Shown here piece by piece: positions 16,028 to 26,626 of a stretch of 64,000 nucleotides of DNA (position 1 is the first letter of the stretch; each line of letters opens with the position of its first letter). A program made the translations under genes and the position numbers. The stretch is from Belliella alkalica (GTDB lineage: Bacteria; Bacteroidota; Bacteroidia; Cytophagales; Cyclobacteriaceae), in assembly GCF_022549785.1 (NCBI RefSeq), contig NZ_JAKZGO010000015.1:1-64000 (forward strand). Reading direction: 5' to 3'. The notes under the pieces were generated by a model that ran no database searches, was not told where the DNA came from, and saw only the letters and a program-made list of their open reading frames with translations.

Positions 16028-18484
16028 TCAATATTCGAAATCGCAATTCATATCGTCAGAGCCAATCGGAGCTCCGTCGGGTGTACTGATTGCAACTGGA
16101 GCACTAATAATTTCTGGAAGGTTTAAGAATTTATTGATTTTATCAGCTAAATACATTTTATGATTGTTGTCAATATCACTACCTTTTTTAGTGTCTTTAC
16201 TACTATATAAGCTCAATTCATTTCTGTTGATCTCCTTGAGAAATGCCCTCGCTTCAGCTTTAACCAAAGAATTTGCTCTTGAATCTTGTGCGAGATTTAC
16301 CAAATGGTCGATTAGCTTATTTTGGGTCATCAGTTTCAATTGAAGGTGGTATGCATTACTCTCTTCCTTTCCAAAAACCTTCGATCTGATTGATTCAAAA
16401 CAATCAGCTAAACTTGGCAATGTACTATCAAAAGCACTTTGTTGTAGAATTCTATTTGACCGAGCGGCATCAAAAAGAAACCCAAATGTCATATCAACCA
16501 CATTTTCCGCAGGAGCTATAGGGTCAAAGTTTGGACCTGTTCTAGATGGGAAGGTTTCCCGATTTCTTCCGTATCCCATTGGTCTTGGAGGGATCAGATT
16601 GATGATGTGATCCGGTAATGCCAGATTTTCTGGACTGATTACATTGATAAGTGCCCCAAGAGCCTCTTTTTGGGATTTGGCATCTAGCCTGCTTTGTTTC
16701 CTTTGATTATCTCCTTTGACTTTGTAGGTGTAATCCATTCCTCCAATAAGCTTTGAAGTTGCTTCTACCTGGTATCGATGCATCAAGTACAATGGAGCCA
16801 AGACTTCTTCCGTCAATGCTTCAGGTGTGTTTTCTTCGATAGTATTCAGTCCAAATGTTCTGAGTTTTGCTTTCCTGATCTTCATCATTCTTTCAAGCTC
16901 TTCGGTAGCAGATGTGCCATTGTCCCATAGGTGTGCTTGTGGGTGGCTACCACTTGCATTTCTAGAATCCGAATCGGAAATAAAAGTATGTCCAGCAGCA
17001 TAAGTATCTTCAAGCAATTTGTTCAAATAGGCTTTTTCATCTTGATCTGCAGGGGTGATGTCGTAGCCGTATCGGATAGCCCATTTGTCCCAATCCCCGA
17101 TCTTGTCATCATAAGCTTTGGAAAAGTCCAGATTTCCATCATCATCCATGGTGATGTATGGGTATGGGTAATCCATCACAGAAGCTCTGTTGGTAGGAGA
17201 GGAGGCATAGCTGTGAGCCAATCCGATGGTGTGGCCGATTTCATGGGCAGAGAGCTGCCTCAATCTAGCCAATGCCATTTCCAACATTTTTGGATCTTTT
17301 GGTTTTCCATCCTCAAATGGCTGCAAAAGTCCCTGAGCAATCAAATAATCCTGACGAACTCTCAAAGATCCCAAACTGACATGTCCTTTGAGGATTTCTC
17401 CAGTTCTCGGATCTCTCACTGACGAGCCATAAGACCAGCCTCTGGTGGATCGATGAACCCACTGTATGACATTGTATCGAACATCCATCGGGTCGGCACC
17501 TTCAGGCATCAATTCCACCCTGAAGGCATCTTTGAACCCAGCAGCCTCAAAGGCTTCATTCCACCAATTTCCGCCTTCTATCAAAGCACTTCGCACAGGT
17601 TCTGGTGTTCCTCTATCCAAATAATAGACTATTGGTTCCACAGCCTCAGAAAGTGCTGCAGAAGGATCTTTCTTTTCCAATCTGTGACGGGAAATAAACT
17701 TTTTCTCCATTGGTTCTCCTATAGCAGAGGTGAAATCCAAGTAGTTGATGTGGAAATAGCCCGCTCTTGTATCAAATTCCCTTGGTTTATATTGGTCGTC
17801 AGGAAGCTCGATGAATGAATGTCTTTGCCTCACGGTGACTGCTTCTGGAGAAGGGGTTACCGATCTAATATATCCTCCAGCTGGTGTTCCTGTGACTGTA
17901 ATGATAGCTTCCACTTCTGTATTTTGCGGGAAATTCTTTGTCATTGGTTCATGAATGGCACTTCTGGAATTGTCTAGTCTATATGTTCCCTGTCTAGCTG
18001 ACCCAAGTTTTTCTGCAACTTGATGTGCATCCTGTAAGTAGAAATTGGTAGCATCTACGATGTATTTTTCACCATCTTTTTTGTTGATTTCAAAACCCCA
18101 AAGGACAGATTCTGCAAAAGCATCTTTGACAGATTTTACTTCATCTGGATTGTGACTGAATGCCCTAAAGTCATAATTTATATGCACTAATAGAAGCTTG
18201 TTACCAGCTTTTCTAAATTCTACAACTCTCGTCCTGCCCAATTGTCCACGATCTAGCCCAATGTCATTGGAGCCAACTCCAGCAGGGAGAGAATTGACAT
18301 ATAAAAACTCTTGATCCAGTTTTTCTATTTCCAAATAGATTTTCCCTTTGTCATCGTCCAAATAGAAATTAAAGAAACCTTCTTTCTTATCCAGTTTGGA
18401 AAGATCCAGTTGCTGGGCAAAACTGCTGAAGAGGAGGAAAAACAATGTGGGAATCAGTAAATAGATTTTTTTCATAAACTTCAA
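16028..18484 (-). CDS. Secreted zinc metalloprotease (DUF5117/DUF4953 family)
   Basis: The protein has 818 residues. A signal peptide ends near SSFAQQ; the ATG at residue 4 is an equally good start. The N-terminal domain (~25-200) matches DUF5117 (YLEIEKLDQEFLYVNSLPAGVGSNDIGLD is seen in part). A metzincin-like zinc site HEIGHTIGLAHS near residue 415 follows, with three His and Glu intact. The long C-terminal part includes SVMDYPYP, a Met-turn-like motif. This large family of exported Bacteroidota proteases is little characterised. The stop lies directly against the lipoprotein stop at 16027. Confidence 0.85.
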   Translation of the reverse strand: MKFMKKIYLLIPTLFFLLFSSFAQQLDLSKLDKKEGFFNFYLDDDKGKIYLEIEKLDQEFLYVNSLPAGVGSNDIGLDRGQLGRTRVVEFRKAGNKLLLVHINYDFRAFSHNPDEVKSVKDAFAESVLWGFEINKKDGEKYIVDATNFYLQDAHQVAEKLGSARQGTYRLDNSRSAIHEPMTKNFPQNTEVEAIITVTGTPAGGYIRSVTPSPEAVTVRQRHSFIELPDDQYKPREFDTRAGYFHINYLDFTSAIGEPMEKKFISRHRLEKKDPSAALSEAVEPIVYYLDRGTPEPVRSALIEGGNWWNEAFEAAGFKDAFRVELMPEGADPMDVRYNVIQWVHRSTRGWSYGSSVRDPRTGEILKGHVSLGSLRVRQDYLIAQGLLQPFEDGKPKDPKMLEMALARLRQLSAHEIGHTIGLAHSYASSPTNRASVMDYPYPYITMDDDGNLDFSKAYDDKIGDWDKWAIRYGYDITPADQDEKAYLNKLLEDTYAAGHTFISDSDSRNASGSHPQAHLWDNGTSATEELERMMKIRKAKLRTFGLNTIEENTPEALTEEVLAPLYLMHRYQVEATSKLIGGMDYTYKVKGDNQRKQSRLDAKSQKEALGALINVISPENLALPDHIINLIPPRPMGYGRNRETFPSRTGPNFDPIAPAENVVDMTFGFLFDAARSNRILQQSAFDSTLPSLADCFESIRSKVFGKEESNAYHLQLKLMTQNKLIDHLVNLAQDSRANSLVKAEARAFLKEINRNELSLYSSKDTKKGSDIDNNHKMYLADKINKFLNLPEIISAPVAISTPDGAPIGSDDMNCDFEY

Positions 18485-18540
18485 TTTTTCAAAGGTTAAG
18501 ATACAAAATGAAGAAATGCTTCACTTACCGATTATGGAAA

Positions 18541-20640
18541 TTATCTGTTAAATTGATATCTGAGTTGAAAAATAGCCTCTGTTTGCCTATTTCCCTCAAT
18601 TGTTTGTAGTCCAGAGCCTATTCTTTCCCTGTCTGAATAGATTGTTCTGGAAAATCTCGCCCAGATGGTCAATTTTTGACTCACCCGATATTGCGCAAGG
18701 GTGTAGTAGCGCATTCCCTGTCCTTGAAGAGCAGGTATTGAAAACGCCCAAAGAACATTCCGCTCGTAGATATATTGCCGATTGTCATAATTGTCTGTTT
18801 GGAAAAGGACAAATCGGGTAGAAATTCTCCATTTATGATAATCTGCATTCAGGTCTTGACTGATAGCAAAGCCTTTTGTGATTTTGTTGTCAAAATCAAA
18901 CCTGCTTCCCATCACCCTAGATTTTATACTCCAATTTTCATTTACCTTATAATCCAAGTTGATCACATAGTTCCACTTTTTTCCTTGGCTAAGTTGGTAT
19001 GTTGACTGGTAAGGTCTTGTTTCACTGACGTTTCTTGCTTTGGATTCTTCTCTGAATTGAAAAAAAAGCAAGGTGGCTTTTGATGGTCTGTAGGTAAATC
19101 TTGTCAGCCATTCATGACCTTGGGAAGGTGCGTATGTTCTGAATTTTATCCAAGGGAACTTGAACTGATCATAATAAATGGACCAATTGTATCTGATGTT
19201 AGGACGAAAATTTAAGCCCAAATAGATCCCTCTTTCATTGATTGGCCTGGTATTTTCAGAGAACGCATTTCCATAAAATGTGTGAAAGTTCCGATCGAAT
19301 TTTCTCCAAAGCATTGAGAAATCTATGTTTTTCCCCAAACTACTCATCAGACCGAGCACGGAGCCAAAGCCACCACTTTTTGATCTGGCAGATTCTCCAA
19401 ATAGATAATAGTTCTGAAAATTGTATGAAAAATAAAGGCTTTGGATATAATTCTCCTGCCCTGAGAACTCAAATTGATTGTAAATCTGTGGATTTCTCTG
19501 AAAGTTTTGACTGTATTTTGTGAATAAAGTATTTATTCCAAGCTGTAGTTTTTTGTTTTGATGAGTGTATTGAATGTTTCCTCCGAGGTTTTGCTCTCTC
19601 ACTTGGTCTTTGTAGGCGATTTCGGTAGTGGTTCGGTGAAGTCCTGAGAGCTGAAGTGAGGTGATGACTAGATCATCTTGCTCTAAGGTGTCTAGGATTG
19701 CTTGGACGTTTCCATCGCGGGGAGCTAGGGAAGCGATCAAGGTGGTTTCAATGTTTTTATGCTTGTATGTCGCTCCGACACCTCTGAAAAAACCAAATTC
19801 CATAGCTCCAGTATATGGCCTAAGGCCTATGCTGCTTCTTCGGACTGTTGTGATAGTTTCTGCACCTTTACCAACCGAGAAACCTGCCCCATATACCAAT
19901 CCTTGACCAAATTGGGCTTGAAAATCTCCAATCGTAAATGTTTTCCATTTTTTCTGGTTATAAAGTGTGAAATGATATGACAAAAAATTGAAGCCATATC
20001 TTTTTGTGCTTGGATCCCAGACAAACTCTTCTCCTGGGTCTTTGTCTATTGTAAACCCTAGGCTGAAATCCTTGCTGTGCTGAATCCTAAATCGAGCATA
20101 AAGATTATTCGGATCTCCCAAATACCGACTAGTCAACCGGCCATTGCTTAAAGTATCTGGTGGAGTAAATCCCCTTCTAGTCTCCAAAACCCTATTTTGC
20201 CTAAAAATAAAATGGGCATCTCTTTCTTTGGTAATCCTTTCCCAAAGTGGACGATTGCTTGATTCTGACCTATCTTCCAATGTGACAAATGGAATGATTT
20301 TGTAGATGGTTTGAAGATCAAATCCAGGAATGGCTTGCAGTTCATATATTGATATCAACTCACCGAATGCTTTTCTATATTCAAAAAATGACTGAATTTG
20401 GTAAGGGTTTAAAATGTAGATGGACTTTAATTCCTCAGGGTTGGTTTTGTTGAGGTGAATGGGATTGAGAAATAGCTGAAGGAGCCCTTCATACATGTTT
20501 TCGTAATCTTCATCATCTTGTTGCATTGCAAAAAGCTCCTCGATCAACTTCTCGATGTTGATTTCATCTTTCCTGTATGTTTGTGCATTTAATACGGATA
20601 AATGAAAGAGAATCAGATATGTCAGCCACCATTTTTTCAC
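18541..20640 (-). CDS. Helix-hairpin-helix plus beta-barrel outer-membrane protein
   Basis: The protein has 699 residues from a GTG at 20640. This start gives a clean signal peptide (KKWWLTYLILFHLSVLNAQ) and overlaps the upstream stop as GTGA, which shows translational coupling. A longer frame to 20793 would run backwards through the upstream gene. Residues ~45-120 carry two ComEA-like helix-hairpin-helix units (LNKTNPEELKSIYILNPYQIQSFFEYR and IYELQAIPGF are the two hairpins). The rest is an alternating-strand barrel ending IFQLRYQFNR. The family is a conserved Bacteroidota envelope protein of unknown function. Its pairing with a PorV-like barrel suggests a joint complex. Confidence 0.75.
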   Translation of the reverse strand: MKKWWLTYLILFHLSVLNAQTYRKDEINIEKLIEELFAMQQDDEDYENMYEGLLQLFLNPIHLNKTNPEELKSIYILNPYQIQSFFEYRKAFGELISIYELQAIPGFDLQTIYKIIPFVTLEDRSESSNRPLWERITKERDAHFIFRQNRVLETRRGFTPPDTLSNGRLTSRYLGDPNNLYARFRIQHSKDFSLGFTIDKDPGEEFVWDPSTKRYGFNFLSYHFTLYNQKKWKTFTIGDFQAQFGQGLVYGAGFSVGKGAETITTVRRSSIGLRPYTGAMEFGFFRGVGATYKHKNIETTLIASLAPRDGNVQAILDTLEQDDLVITSLQLSGLHRTTTEIAYKDQVREQNLGGNIQYTHQNKKLQLGINTLFTKYSQNFQRNPQIYNQFEFSGQENYIQSLYFSYNFQNYYLFGESARSKSGGFGSVLGLMSSLGKNIDFSMLWRKFDRNFHTFYGNAFSENTRPINERGIYLGLNFRPNIRYNWSIYYDQFKFPWIKFRTYAPSQGHEWLTRFTYRPSKATLLFFQFREESKARNVSETRPYQSTYQLSQGKKWNYVINLDYKVNENWSIKSRVMGSRFDFDNKITKGFAISQDLNADYHKWRISTRFVLFQTDNYDNRQYIYERNVLWAFSIPALQGQGMRYYTLAQYRVSQKLTIWARFSRTIYSDRERIGSGLQTIEGNRQTEAIFQLRYQFNR

Positions 20641-21461
20641 TTTTTCTGAAATAAGTATCCGAATGAAAAATGGTGAGTATTTCCCAAATATTGATTTTGG
20701 GTCATTGCATAATCGATGACGAAGTTTCTTGGTCGAAATCCAATCCCAAAGAAAAGGTTGCTTGGGTTGGTATTGAAGCCACTTCTCATCCATAGCCTAT
20801 CCATCAGATTGTACTCTAGGCCTAGTTTGATCAATGGGTCAAGCAGAATGTCTTTTTCAGCCTCAATGTTCACCATAAGTTTTTCCGAAGGTCTATAGGA
20901 TATTCCTGACCTAACTACGGTAGGTATTCTATCAAATGAATTTTTACTTAATTTGGAATTGCTGAGGTTGTAAATATGTGCACCAAAAAATAGATTTGGA
21001 CTGAGCTCTGCCATTCCACCAAATTCGATGACGGGACTTCCAGTCCTACCAAATCCATCAATATTGGTTTGAAAATAGTTTATTTTTAGACCTAAACTTG
21101 CAATTCCCAGCTGATTTGCAATTCCGATTCCGAGGGTGTTTTGATTGAAATGTTCTCCGCCAAAGCTTGAGGCGCTGATTCCATATCGAAATTTCTCTGT
21201 ATGGAGCGCAACTCCTGCGGCAATAGTTGTGAGTTCGTTGAGATTGAATCGATGATCGTATCCTACCATAGCAGAGGAGGATTCCAGTCTTCCCAAAGCT
21301 CCGATATTATTAAATAGAGACCATGAGTCTGCAATGGTGAGATTTGCATTTCCCATACTCATGCTTCGAGCCCCTTTAGGAAGTGTTTCTATTCCACTCT
21401 GAGCATTTATTCTCAATGAAGAAAAGCACACTAAAATAATCGATAATAGGACTTTAACCAT
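20637..21461 (-). CDS. PorV/PorQ-like outer-membrane barrel
   Basis: The protein has 274 residues. A signal peptide ends near RINAQSG. The mature start GIETLPKGARSMSMGNANLTIAD, followed by SLFNNIGALG, is the pattern of FadL-like PorV/PorQ barrels, and the protein ends in a barrel strand HHFSFGYLFQKK. PorV-type proteins work with the type IX secretion system, but this one is shorter and could be a general barrel. It is the first gene of a coupled pair with the HhH-barrel gene (4-bp overlap). Confidence 0.7.
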   Translation of the reverse strand: MVKVLLSIILVCFSSLRINAQSGIETLPKGARSMSMGNANLTIADSWSLFNNIGALGRLESSSAMVGYDHRFNLNELTTIAAGVALHTEKFRYGISASSFGGEHFNQNTLGIGIANQLGIASLGLKINYFQTNIDGFGRTGSPVIEFGGMAELSPNLFFGAHIYNLSNSKLSKNSFDRIPTVVRSGISYRPSEKLMVNIEAEKDILLDPLIKLGLEYNLMDRLWMRSGFNTNPSNLFFGIGFRPRNFVIDYAMTQNQYLGNTHHFSFGYLFQKK

Positions 21462-21582
21462 TTGATAAAAAATTAAACTAAAAACATTCTTTTAATTTAA
21501 GTTTTATTCAAAAAAAAGAAAAGTAATTAAACGGACATAAACGTTTAAATCACGATTGTGCCGAAATCAAATTGTTTTTTTG

Positions 21583-23040
21583 CTAAAATGGAGCCTTGAA
21601 GTTGAAGAAAAAATTCCCCTCATTATAGTTGTTCATTGAATATTCAAATCTAAAGACAATGTCATAGAATATTACCAAGTCAATGCCTGGACCATATCCA
21701 ATTAAATGCGAATTTGTCAATCGCCGATTTTCGGGAATATCGTTTCGGTCATTCACATAACCTTGGTCAAAGTTTGCGCTTAAATATAGTCTTAATGGAA
21801 ACGTAGAGAATCCGTCTAATGGACTAATGTTGGAGATATCATATTCAATGTCTAAGAATTTGAAGCGCAAACTATTTTTATGAACGATTGATTGTTGTCC
21901 ATCAATTACATTGAGTTCATATCCTCTTACAAAATTTGGGTTGTAACCTATTCCTCTTACGGATGTAAATGGTTGTCTTTTGCCTAAAAATGCGTTTAAA
22001 GTAAGTCCAGTTGCGAAGTGAAATCTATCGTTGAATTGTAGATAGCGATTTGCGATAGCTGTAAATTCCCAATCTTTGAAATCATCAGAATTGAATAATC
22101 CATATTTTGTGACTCCAAAATTCAACAGCGCACCATTCGTAGGGTAGGAGTTGTAATTTCTTCTATCATGTCTAAAGTCATATCCTATAGAAAAATAACT
22201 CAATTTGGTATCGTCATGAAGGAAGTAATTTGGATTTTGATCAAGTACATCTTCATTGATCCTTATGTTGGTATATGCCAAATTGACATTGTGGAAATTG
22301 TAGAAACTCCCCCTATATGTATAGCGTAGCCTTGAATTAAAAAATCTTCTTAAAACGTCCTCTTCTTCGTTTGTAAAAAATTCTTGTTTATTTTCTGCAG
22401 ATCTTACTGCAATTGTCTTGTTGGTGACATAAGCAAATTGTGTTGTAAGACCATGTTTTTGATTTCTATCAATATATGGAAAACTGTATAATAAATCGTA
22501 GGCTTGCGTAAACCCAAATTGTGTACTTACACGCAGTTTTTCATTTCTGCCACCCACATTGTTATGATAGAACCTCGCTCCGTAGTTAACTCTCTTGAAA
22601 CTTCTGTTTTGGTTTGTCCACCATTCTGAAAAGTTCCTGTCTGCCAATTCAAAAATGATAGAGGGTATAAAGTACCGTCTTTCATTGACTGAGATTAAAA
22701 TTTCAATTTGTTCCTCCCCAGTGATAAGTGGTGTGATTTCAACAGTGTTGAATAGTTGCAGGTTAAAGATCTTTTTCTGATCAGCGGATAGGATAGCCAA
22801 CAAATCATCCCAATCATAGGTGATTCCGGTTTCTATGTTCAATTCACGGAGGATGATGTTTTTTCTGGTTTTTTCATTTCCAATCACAAAAATATTATTG
22901 ATAACAGCCTTCTCTGGAACATCCAAATTTATATTTTGAACACTCAGTGAATCGATGATTTGTGCATTGCTGTATGTAGGCAATACCAGAATCATCATGA
23001 AGAGAAATATGATGCTGAAATAATGATATTGCTTTTTCAA
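21583..23040 (-). CDS. BamA/TamA-like outer-membrane protein with POTRA domain
   Basis: The protein has 485 residues. A signal peptide ends near TYSNAQI. One POTRA-like domain (~45-120: INNIFVIGNEKTRKNIILREL) precedes an Omp85 barrel (~150-485) with the motifs YDFRHDRRNYNSYPTNGALL and RGYELNVIDGQQ, and it ends in FFFNFKAPF. With one POTRA it is too short for BamA and closer to the reduced Omp85 proteins of Bacteroidota. The probable role is assembly or export of outer-membrane proteins or lipids. The gene stands alone on the minus strand. Confidence 0.78.
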   Translation of the reverse strand: MKKQYHYFSIIFLFMMILVLPTYSNAQIIDSLSVQNINLDVPEKAVINNIFVIGNEKTRKNIILRELNIETGITYDWDDLLAILSADQKKIFNLQLFNTVEITPLITGEEQIEILISVNERRYFIPSIIFELADRNFSEWWTNQNRSFKRVNYGARFYHNNVGGRNEKLRVSTQFGFTQAYDLLYSFPYIDRNQKHGLTTQFAYVTNKTIAVRSAENKQEFFTNEEEDVLRRFFNSRLRYTYRGSFYNFHNVNLAYTNIRINEDVLDQNPNYFLHDDTKLSYFSIGYDFRHDRRNYNSYPTNGALLNFGVTKYGLFNSDDFKDWEFTAIANRYLQFNDRFHFATGLTLNAFLGKRQPFTSVRGIGYNPNFVRGYELNVIDGQQSIVHKNSLRFKFLDIEYDISNISPLDGFSTFPLRLYLSANFDQGYVNDRNDIPENRRLTNSHLIGYGPGIDLVIFYDIVFRFEYSMNNYNEGNFFFNFKAPF

Positions 23041-23301
23041 TTTAACCCTTAATTATAATAACCCGGCAATTATAGATGTTTTCATTTGCATTAAACGCTA
23101 TTTCTATAGTTAAATTCAAATTTTTAATAAAATTGTTAAAAATTTAGATTTTATAGATATTCTATTAGGGCCAAGATTCAATGTTTTCGTATTGATTTTT
23201 CAGCTTTATTATTTTCATGAATGTTTATCTTGGTTTAGAATCAAACAAAAGGAATTATTTGATATAATCTTTATGTTTGAATCTAAATTCAAATAAATAA
23301 G

Positions 23302-23523
23302 GTGAAAACAATCATAAGAAAAATCGCAATATTTCCAGTGTTGATTTATCAATACCTGATTTCTCCACTTTTTCCCGCTACTTGTAGATACACTCCAACT
23401 TGCAGCACCTATATGAAAGAAGCCATCATGAAGCATGGTGTACTCAAAGGTGGGTGGCTAGGAATCAAAAGAATAGCAAGTTGCCATCCTTGGGGAGGTC
23501 ACGGGCATGACCCCGTTCCCTAG
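23302..23523 (+). CDS. yidD: Membrane protein insertion efficiency factor YidD
   Basis: The protein has 73 residues from a GTG start. It matches the short YidD family throughout: the N-terminal helix [18 protein letters not shown], then [11 protein letters not shown], then the ending [19 protein letters not shown], with the conserved cysteines. It assists YidC-dependent insertion at the inner membrane. The stop overlaps the stop of the convergent lgt gene by 4 bp. Confidence 0.93.
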   Translation: MKTIIRKIAIFPVLIYQYLISPLFPATCRYTPTCSTYMKEAIMKHGVLKGGWLGIKRIASCHPWGGHGHDPVP

Positions 23524-24629
23524 ATTTTTTCTTTTTCTGGTTTCAATCCCTTTTTGGAAGCCAACAACACCAAAACTATTCCTCCGATAACTAATGGAAT
23601 ACTCAGCGCCTGCCCCATATTTAGAGTTAAGCCTTCTTCAAACTCTACTTGATTCTCTTTGAAATATTCCCAAATAAACCTGAATCCGAATACTGAAATC
23701 AAAAATAATCCTAGAAACAACCCATCCGGCAATCTTTCTTTGTACTTGTTCCAAACGAGATACAAGCCAATAAATATCAAAAGGTATGTAAGTGCCTCGT
23801 AGATTTGGGTAGGATACCTAGACTTTCCAAATGTCTTTACTGTAGCTAAGTAATAGCTTCCTTTATCTACCAATTCAAAATTTAAATCTGAATTTGGATC
23901 TTCGGCTAAATATTTCTGGGAGCTTCTGAAATTGTTGAGAATATACATTACATCAGTCTCCAAAGCATTTTTCAAATCAGATTCTTCATAACTACCTTTT
24001 TCAATTTTGATGTCAAAATTGACTGGTACTATTCCATTTCCGATCAGTTCGTTTTGTCTATCTGCGGGTTTGTATGCATTCACTTCCATAATCGGTACTC
24101 TCAATGTTTCCAATGCCTCTTCAGTATCTCTAGCAAATACAAATCCGCTGTCAGTTCCAGTTTCTTTTCCACCGATCTCTGAATTCATTAAGTTTCCAAC
24201 TCTAATCAAAGCACCTGTCATTGCCACGACAATTACGATTCTATCTACAACCCAAAGGTAAGATTGACCTGGTGTTTTTTTGGAATACATGTATAATGCT
24301 ATCAGGATAGCAATTGCTGCTCCATGACTCGCAAGCCCACCTTCCCAAATTTTCAGGATATCGATAGGATTGCTAAGGTATTTTTCTGGCTCGTAAAAAA
24401 AGACGTGTCCTAATCTTGCGCCAATGATCGTCGCCAAAACCATATAAATGGTTAGTTTGTCAACCAATTGCTCATTTTGGCCTTCTTTTCTAAAGATATA
24501 GACCATTATTTGTTGTGAAATGATAAAGCCAAGTGCAAAAAATAAACTGTACCATCTTAATCTTTCAAATCCAGAGAAAACAGCTGGGTCTGGACTCCAG
24601 ACAACATAATTTAAAATACCTTGTATCAT
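23520..24629 (-). CDS. lgt: Prolipoprotein diacylglyceryl transferase with an insertion
   Basis: The protein has 369 residues, against about 260-300 in most bacteria. The core is intact: [14 protein letters not shown] holds the essential His, [12 protein letters not shown] the Lgt signature with its Arg, and [10 protein letters not shown] the next membrane segment. The extra ~85 residues (about 150-260) form a hydrophilic segment between the signature and RYPTQ. Lgt attaches diacylglycerol to lipobox cysteines, and this window encodes several such lipoproteins. The insert is probably a lineage trait of Bacteroidota Lgt. Confidence 0.93.
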   Translation of the reverse strand: MIQGILNYVVWSPDPAVFSGFERLRWYSLFFALGFIISQQIMVYIFRKEGQNEQLVDKLTIYMVLATIIGARLGHVFFYEPEKYLSNPIDILKIWEGGLASHGAAIAILIALYMYSKKTPGQSYLWVVDRIVIVVAMTGALIRVGNLMNSEIGGKETGTDSGFVFARDTEEALETLRVPIMEVNAYKPADRQNELIGNGIVPVNFDIKIEKGSYEESDLKNALETDVMYILNNFRSSQKYLAEDPNSDLNFELVDKGSYYLATVKTFGKSRYPTQIYEALTYLLIFIGLYLVWNKYKERLPDGLFLGLFLISVFGFRFIWEYFKENQVEFEEGLTLNMGQALSIPLVIGGIVLVLLASKKGLKPEKEKI

Positions 24630-24734
24630 TTTAATTTTTTATTCTTTGTCAAATATGTCGATTATCAATGATTATGCGACATTAATTTCATAAAATTTTA
24701 AACTCAAAATAGTTTTGAATCCTTAAATTGAAAC

Positions 24735-26582
24735 TTAAACCTCATCAAGTGATTTGAGTTCTTCTTCGTATCCTCCTGACAAAATAGGGAATCTATACCA
24801 AGATTTTGGATCAACACTATATTCGTCCAAGTGGAATGCTGGAGCAAGTCTCTCTCTCTTCCACTGATTCCTAGACCAGAGTCTAAAGAATTTTTTTATA
24901 TATTCTTTTAGAATCTTTGACTCAACCTCAATCTCATCTTTCAATATATAATAGACGTCCAAGGGTGACCTTTTGTCTCGAATTGCTAATTTTTCTATTT
25001 CCAATATCACAGAATATGGCATTAAATCTTGCTCGTCTGTCTGATGGTTTTCATTAGGTCTAAGCTCGGCTGTGGGTTGTAACGCATTGACTTTTTTAAG
25101 CATTGGGTGTCCTAGCTCTGTCTCTGCCCATCGGAGCCATTGAAGAATAAAGTATTTATCAACTGATGCTATCGGCGAGATACTACCACTTGTGTCTCCA
25201 TCCATTGTTGTATAACCCACATCCCCCTCACTTCGATTGGAGGTGGTTAGCAGCAATGCATTTTCAATATTGGCAAGCATCCATATAATAGGAGATCGTG
25301 TCCTTGCTTGGATATTTTGTAGTGTTATATCGTCCTTCTCCCATGTTAGCTTCCTACCTATAGCTTTTTCAATCTTTGCTGTGTATGATTTTACTTCTTC
25401 TGAAATTTCCCAATTATAAAATTTCGCGCCAATACTTTCAGCTAAAGCTTTTGCACTATTGAAAGTGGCATATGAGGAATTGTCAGAAGCTTGATACGCC
25501 GTTGTGAAAATTTGATTGACTATTTCTTTCACAGGACTGTCTGTCATTGGGATCAATACAATCCCTAGTTTTTTTGTAAATCCAGAAAGACCCAATTCAG
25601 CAATACCTCTTTTGACCATTTCAGCTACCAAAATAGCTATACTTGATGAATCTGCACCACCACTAAGAGATAGGACAAAACCTCTGCTTCGACTTTTTCT
25701 CATATAGTCAAAAAGCCCCAAAGATGCTGCCTGTGCAAACTCTTCATTTTTGTTATGATTACTTTCTATTTCAGGATAGCTTTCTTGGTTTTTATCAAAG
25801 TGAAAATACAATACCTGAAAATCAGAAAATGAAAGAAGTTTGTTTTTTAGATGTAGTTTACCACCCTTAGCCACTAATATTTCTCCATCAAAAATCATCC
25901 TTCCGGCTTCATTTCCTAGAAGATTGACATAGAAATATGTAGCGTCAAGCAGGGTAGATGATTCGCGAACCAATTCTTCCCGAAGGATGCTTTTTCCCAT
26001 TGCAAAATGGCTTGCACTTGGATTGAAAATAACATCTACTTTTCGATCCTTCAGTCTATAACCAGGTCTTGCCTCACCTCTCCAAGCATCTTCACAGATT
26101 TCGAATCCATAGCTTACATCCTTTTTTTGAAAAACCAAGTCGCCCAAAGGAACTTCTTTGCCAAAAAAATCAAAAGTGATCACTTCATTTGCAGTCCAAG
26201 GAGTAAACCATCTAAATTCATAATGTACCCCATCGATAGCCATAAATTGCTTCGCTACAAAACCTTTGAGTTCAGCATTTTCGATTATAGCTACGCAATT
26301 GTAAACTTTTTCTTGAATTCTTACGGGCAAGCCTATTACAGCTGTAATGTTTTCGCAAATAGGAATTAGCTTTTGAAGTTGACTCAGAGCTTTCTGAGGA
26401 TACCAATAGCTCAAAAATAGATCCTCACTGCCATAACCTGTGATGGTTAGTTCTGGAAAGCAAATAAGATCAGCATTGTCTTTCTGAGCTACTTTGATGG
26501 AATTGGAGATGTTTTGAAAGTTACCTTCCCAATCTAAGGGTGTTTGGTTAACTGTGGCGCAGGCGATTTTCAATATTGGCAT
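24735..26582 (-). CDS. nadE: Glutamine-dependent NAD+ synthetase
   Basis: The protein has 615 residues. The N-terminal nitrilase-type amidase domain (~1-270) shows the Glu in CFPELTITGYG, the Lys region and the Cys in YGFEICEDAW. The C-terminal NAD synthetase domain (~300-600) has the P-loop LSLSGGADSSS and the later TTSNRSEGDVGYTTMDGD. It converts nicotinate adenine dinucleotide to NAD+ with ammonia drawn from glutamine. The next gene in the direction of reading is lgt, 105 bp away, and rnc lies upstream, 44 bp away. Confidence 0.95.
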   Translation of the reverse strand: MPILKIACATVNQTPLDWEGNFQNISNSIKVAQKDNADLICFPELTITGYGSEDLFLSYWYPQKALSQLQKLIPICENITAVIGLPVRIQEKVYNCVAIIENAELKGFVAKQFMAIDGVHYEFRWFTPWTANEVITFDFFGKEVPLGDLVFQKKDVSYGFEICEDAWRGEARPGYRLKDRKVDVIFNPSASHFAMGKSILREELVRESSTLLDATYFYVNLLGNEAGRMIFDGEILVAKGGKLHLKNKLLSFSDFQVLYFHFDKNQESYPEIESNHNKNEEFAQAASLGLFDYMRKSRSRGFVLSLSGGADSSSIAILVAEMVKRGIAELGLSGFTKKLGIVLIPMTDSPVKEIVNQIFTTAYQASDNSSYATFNSAKALAESIGAKFYNWEISEEVKSYTAKIEKAIGRKLTWEKDDITLQNIQARTRSPIIWMLANIENALLLTTSNRSEGDVGYTTMDGDTSGSISPIASVDKYFILQWLRWAETELGHPMLKKVNALQPTAELRPNENHQTDEQDLMPYSVILEIEKLAIRDKRSPLDVYYILKDEIEVESKILKEYIKKFFRLWSRNQWKRERLAPAFHLDEYSVDPKSWYRFPILSGGYEEELKSLDEV

Positions 26583-26626
26583 AAGTGTAGATCAGATGTT
26601 AAAACACTAAATCCAAAGGATGTGTT

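Noticed and set aside
20641-20793. N-terminal 51-codon extension of the HhH-barrel frame
   Set aside because: It reads through the PorV-like gene in another frame and would hide the signal peptide; the GTG at 20640 fits coupling and export.
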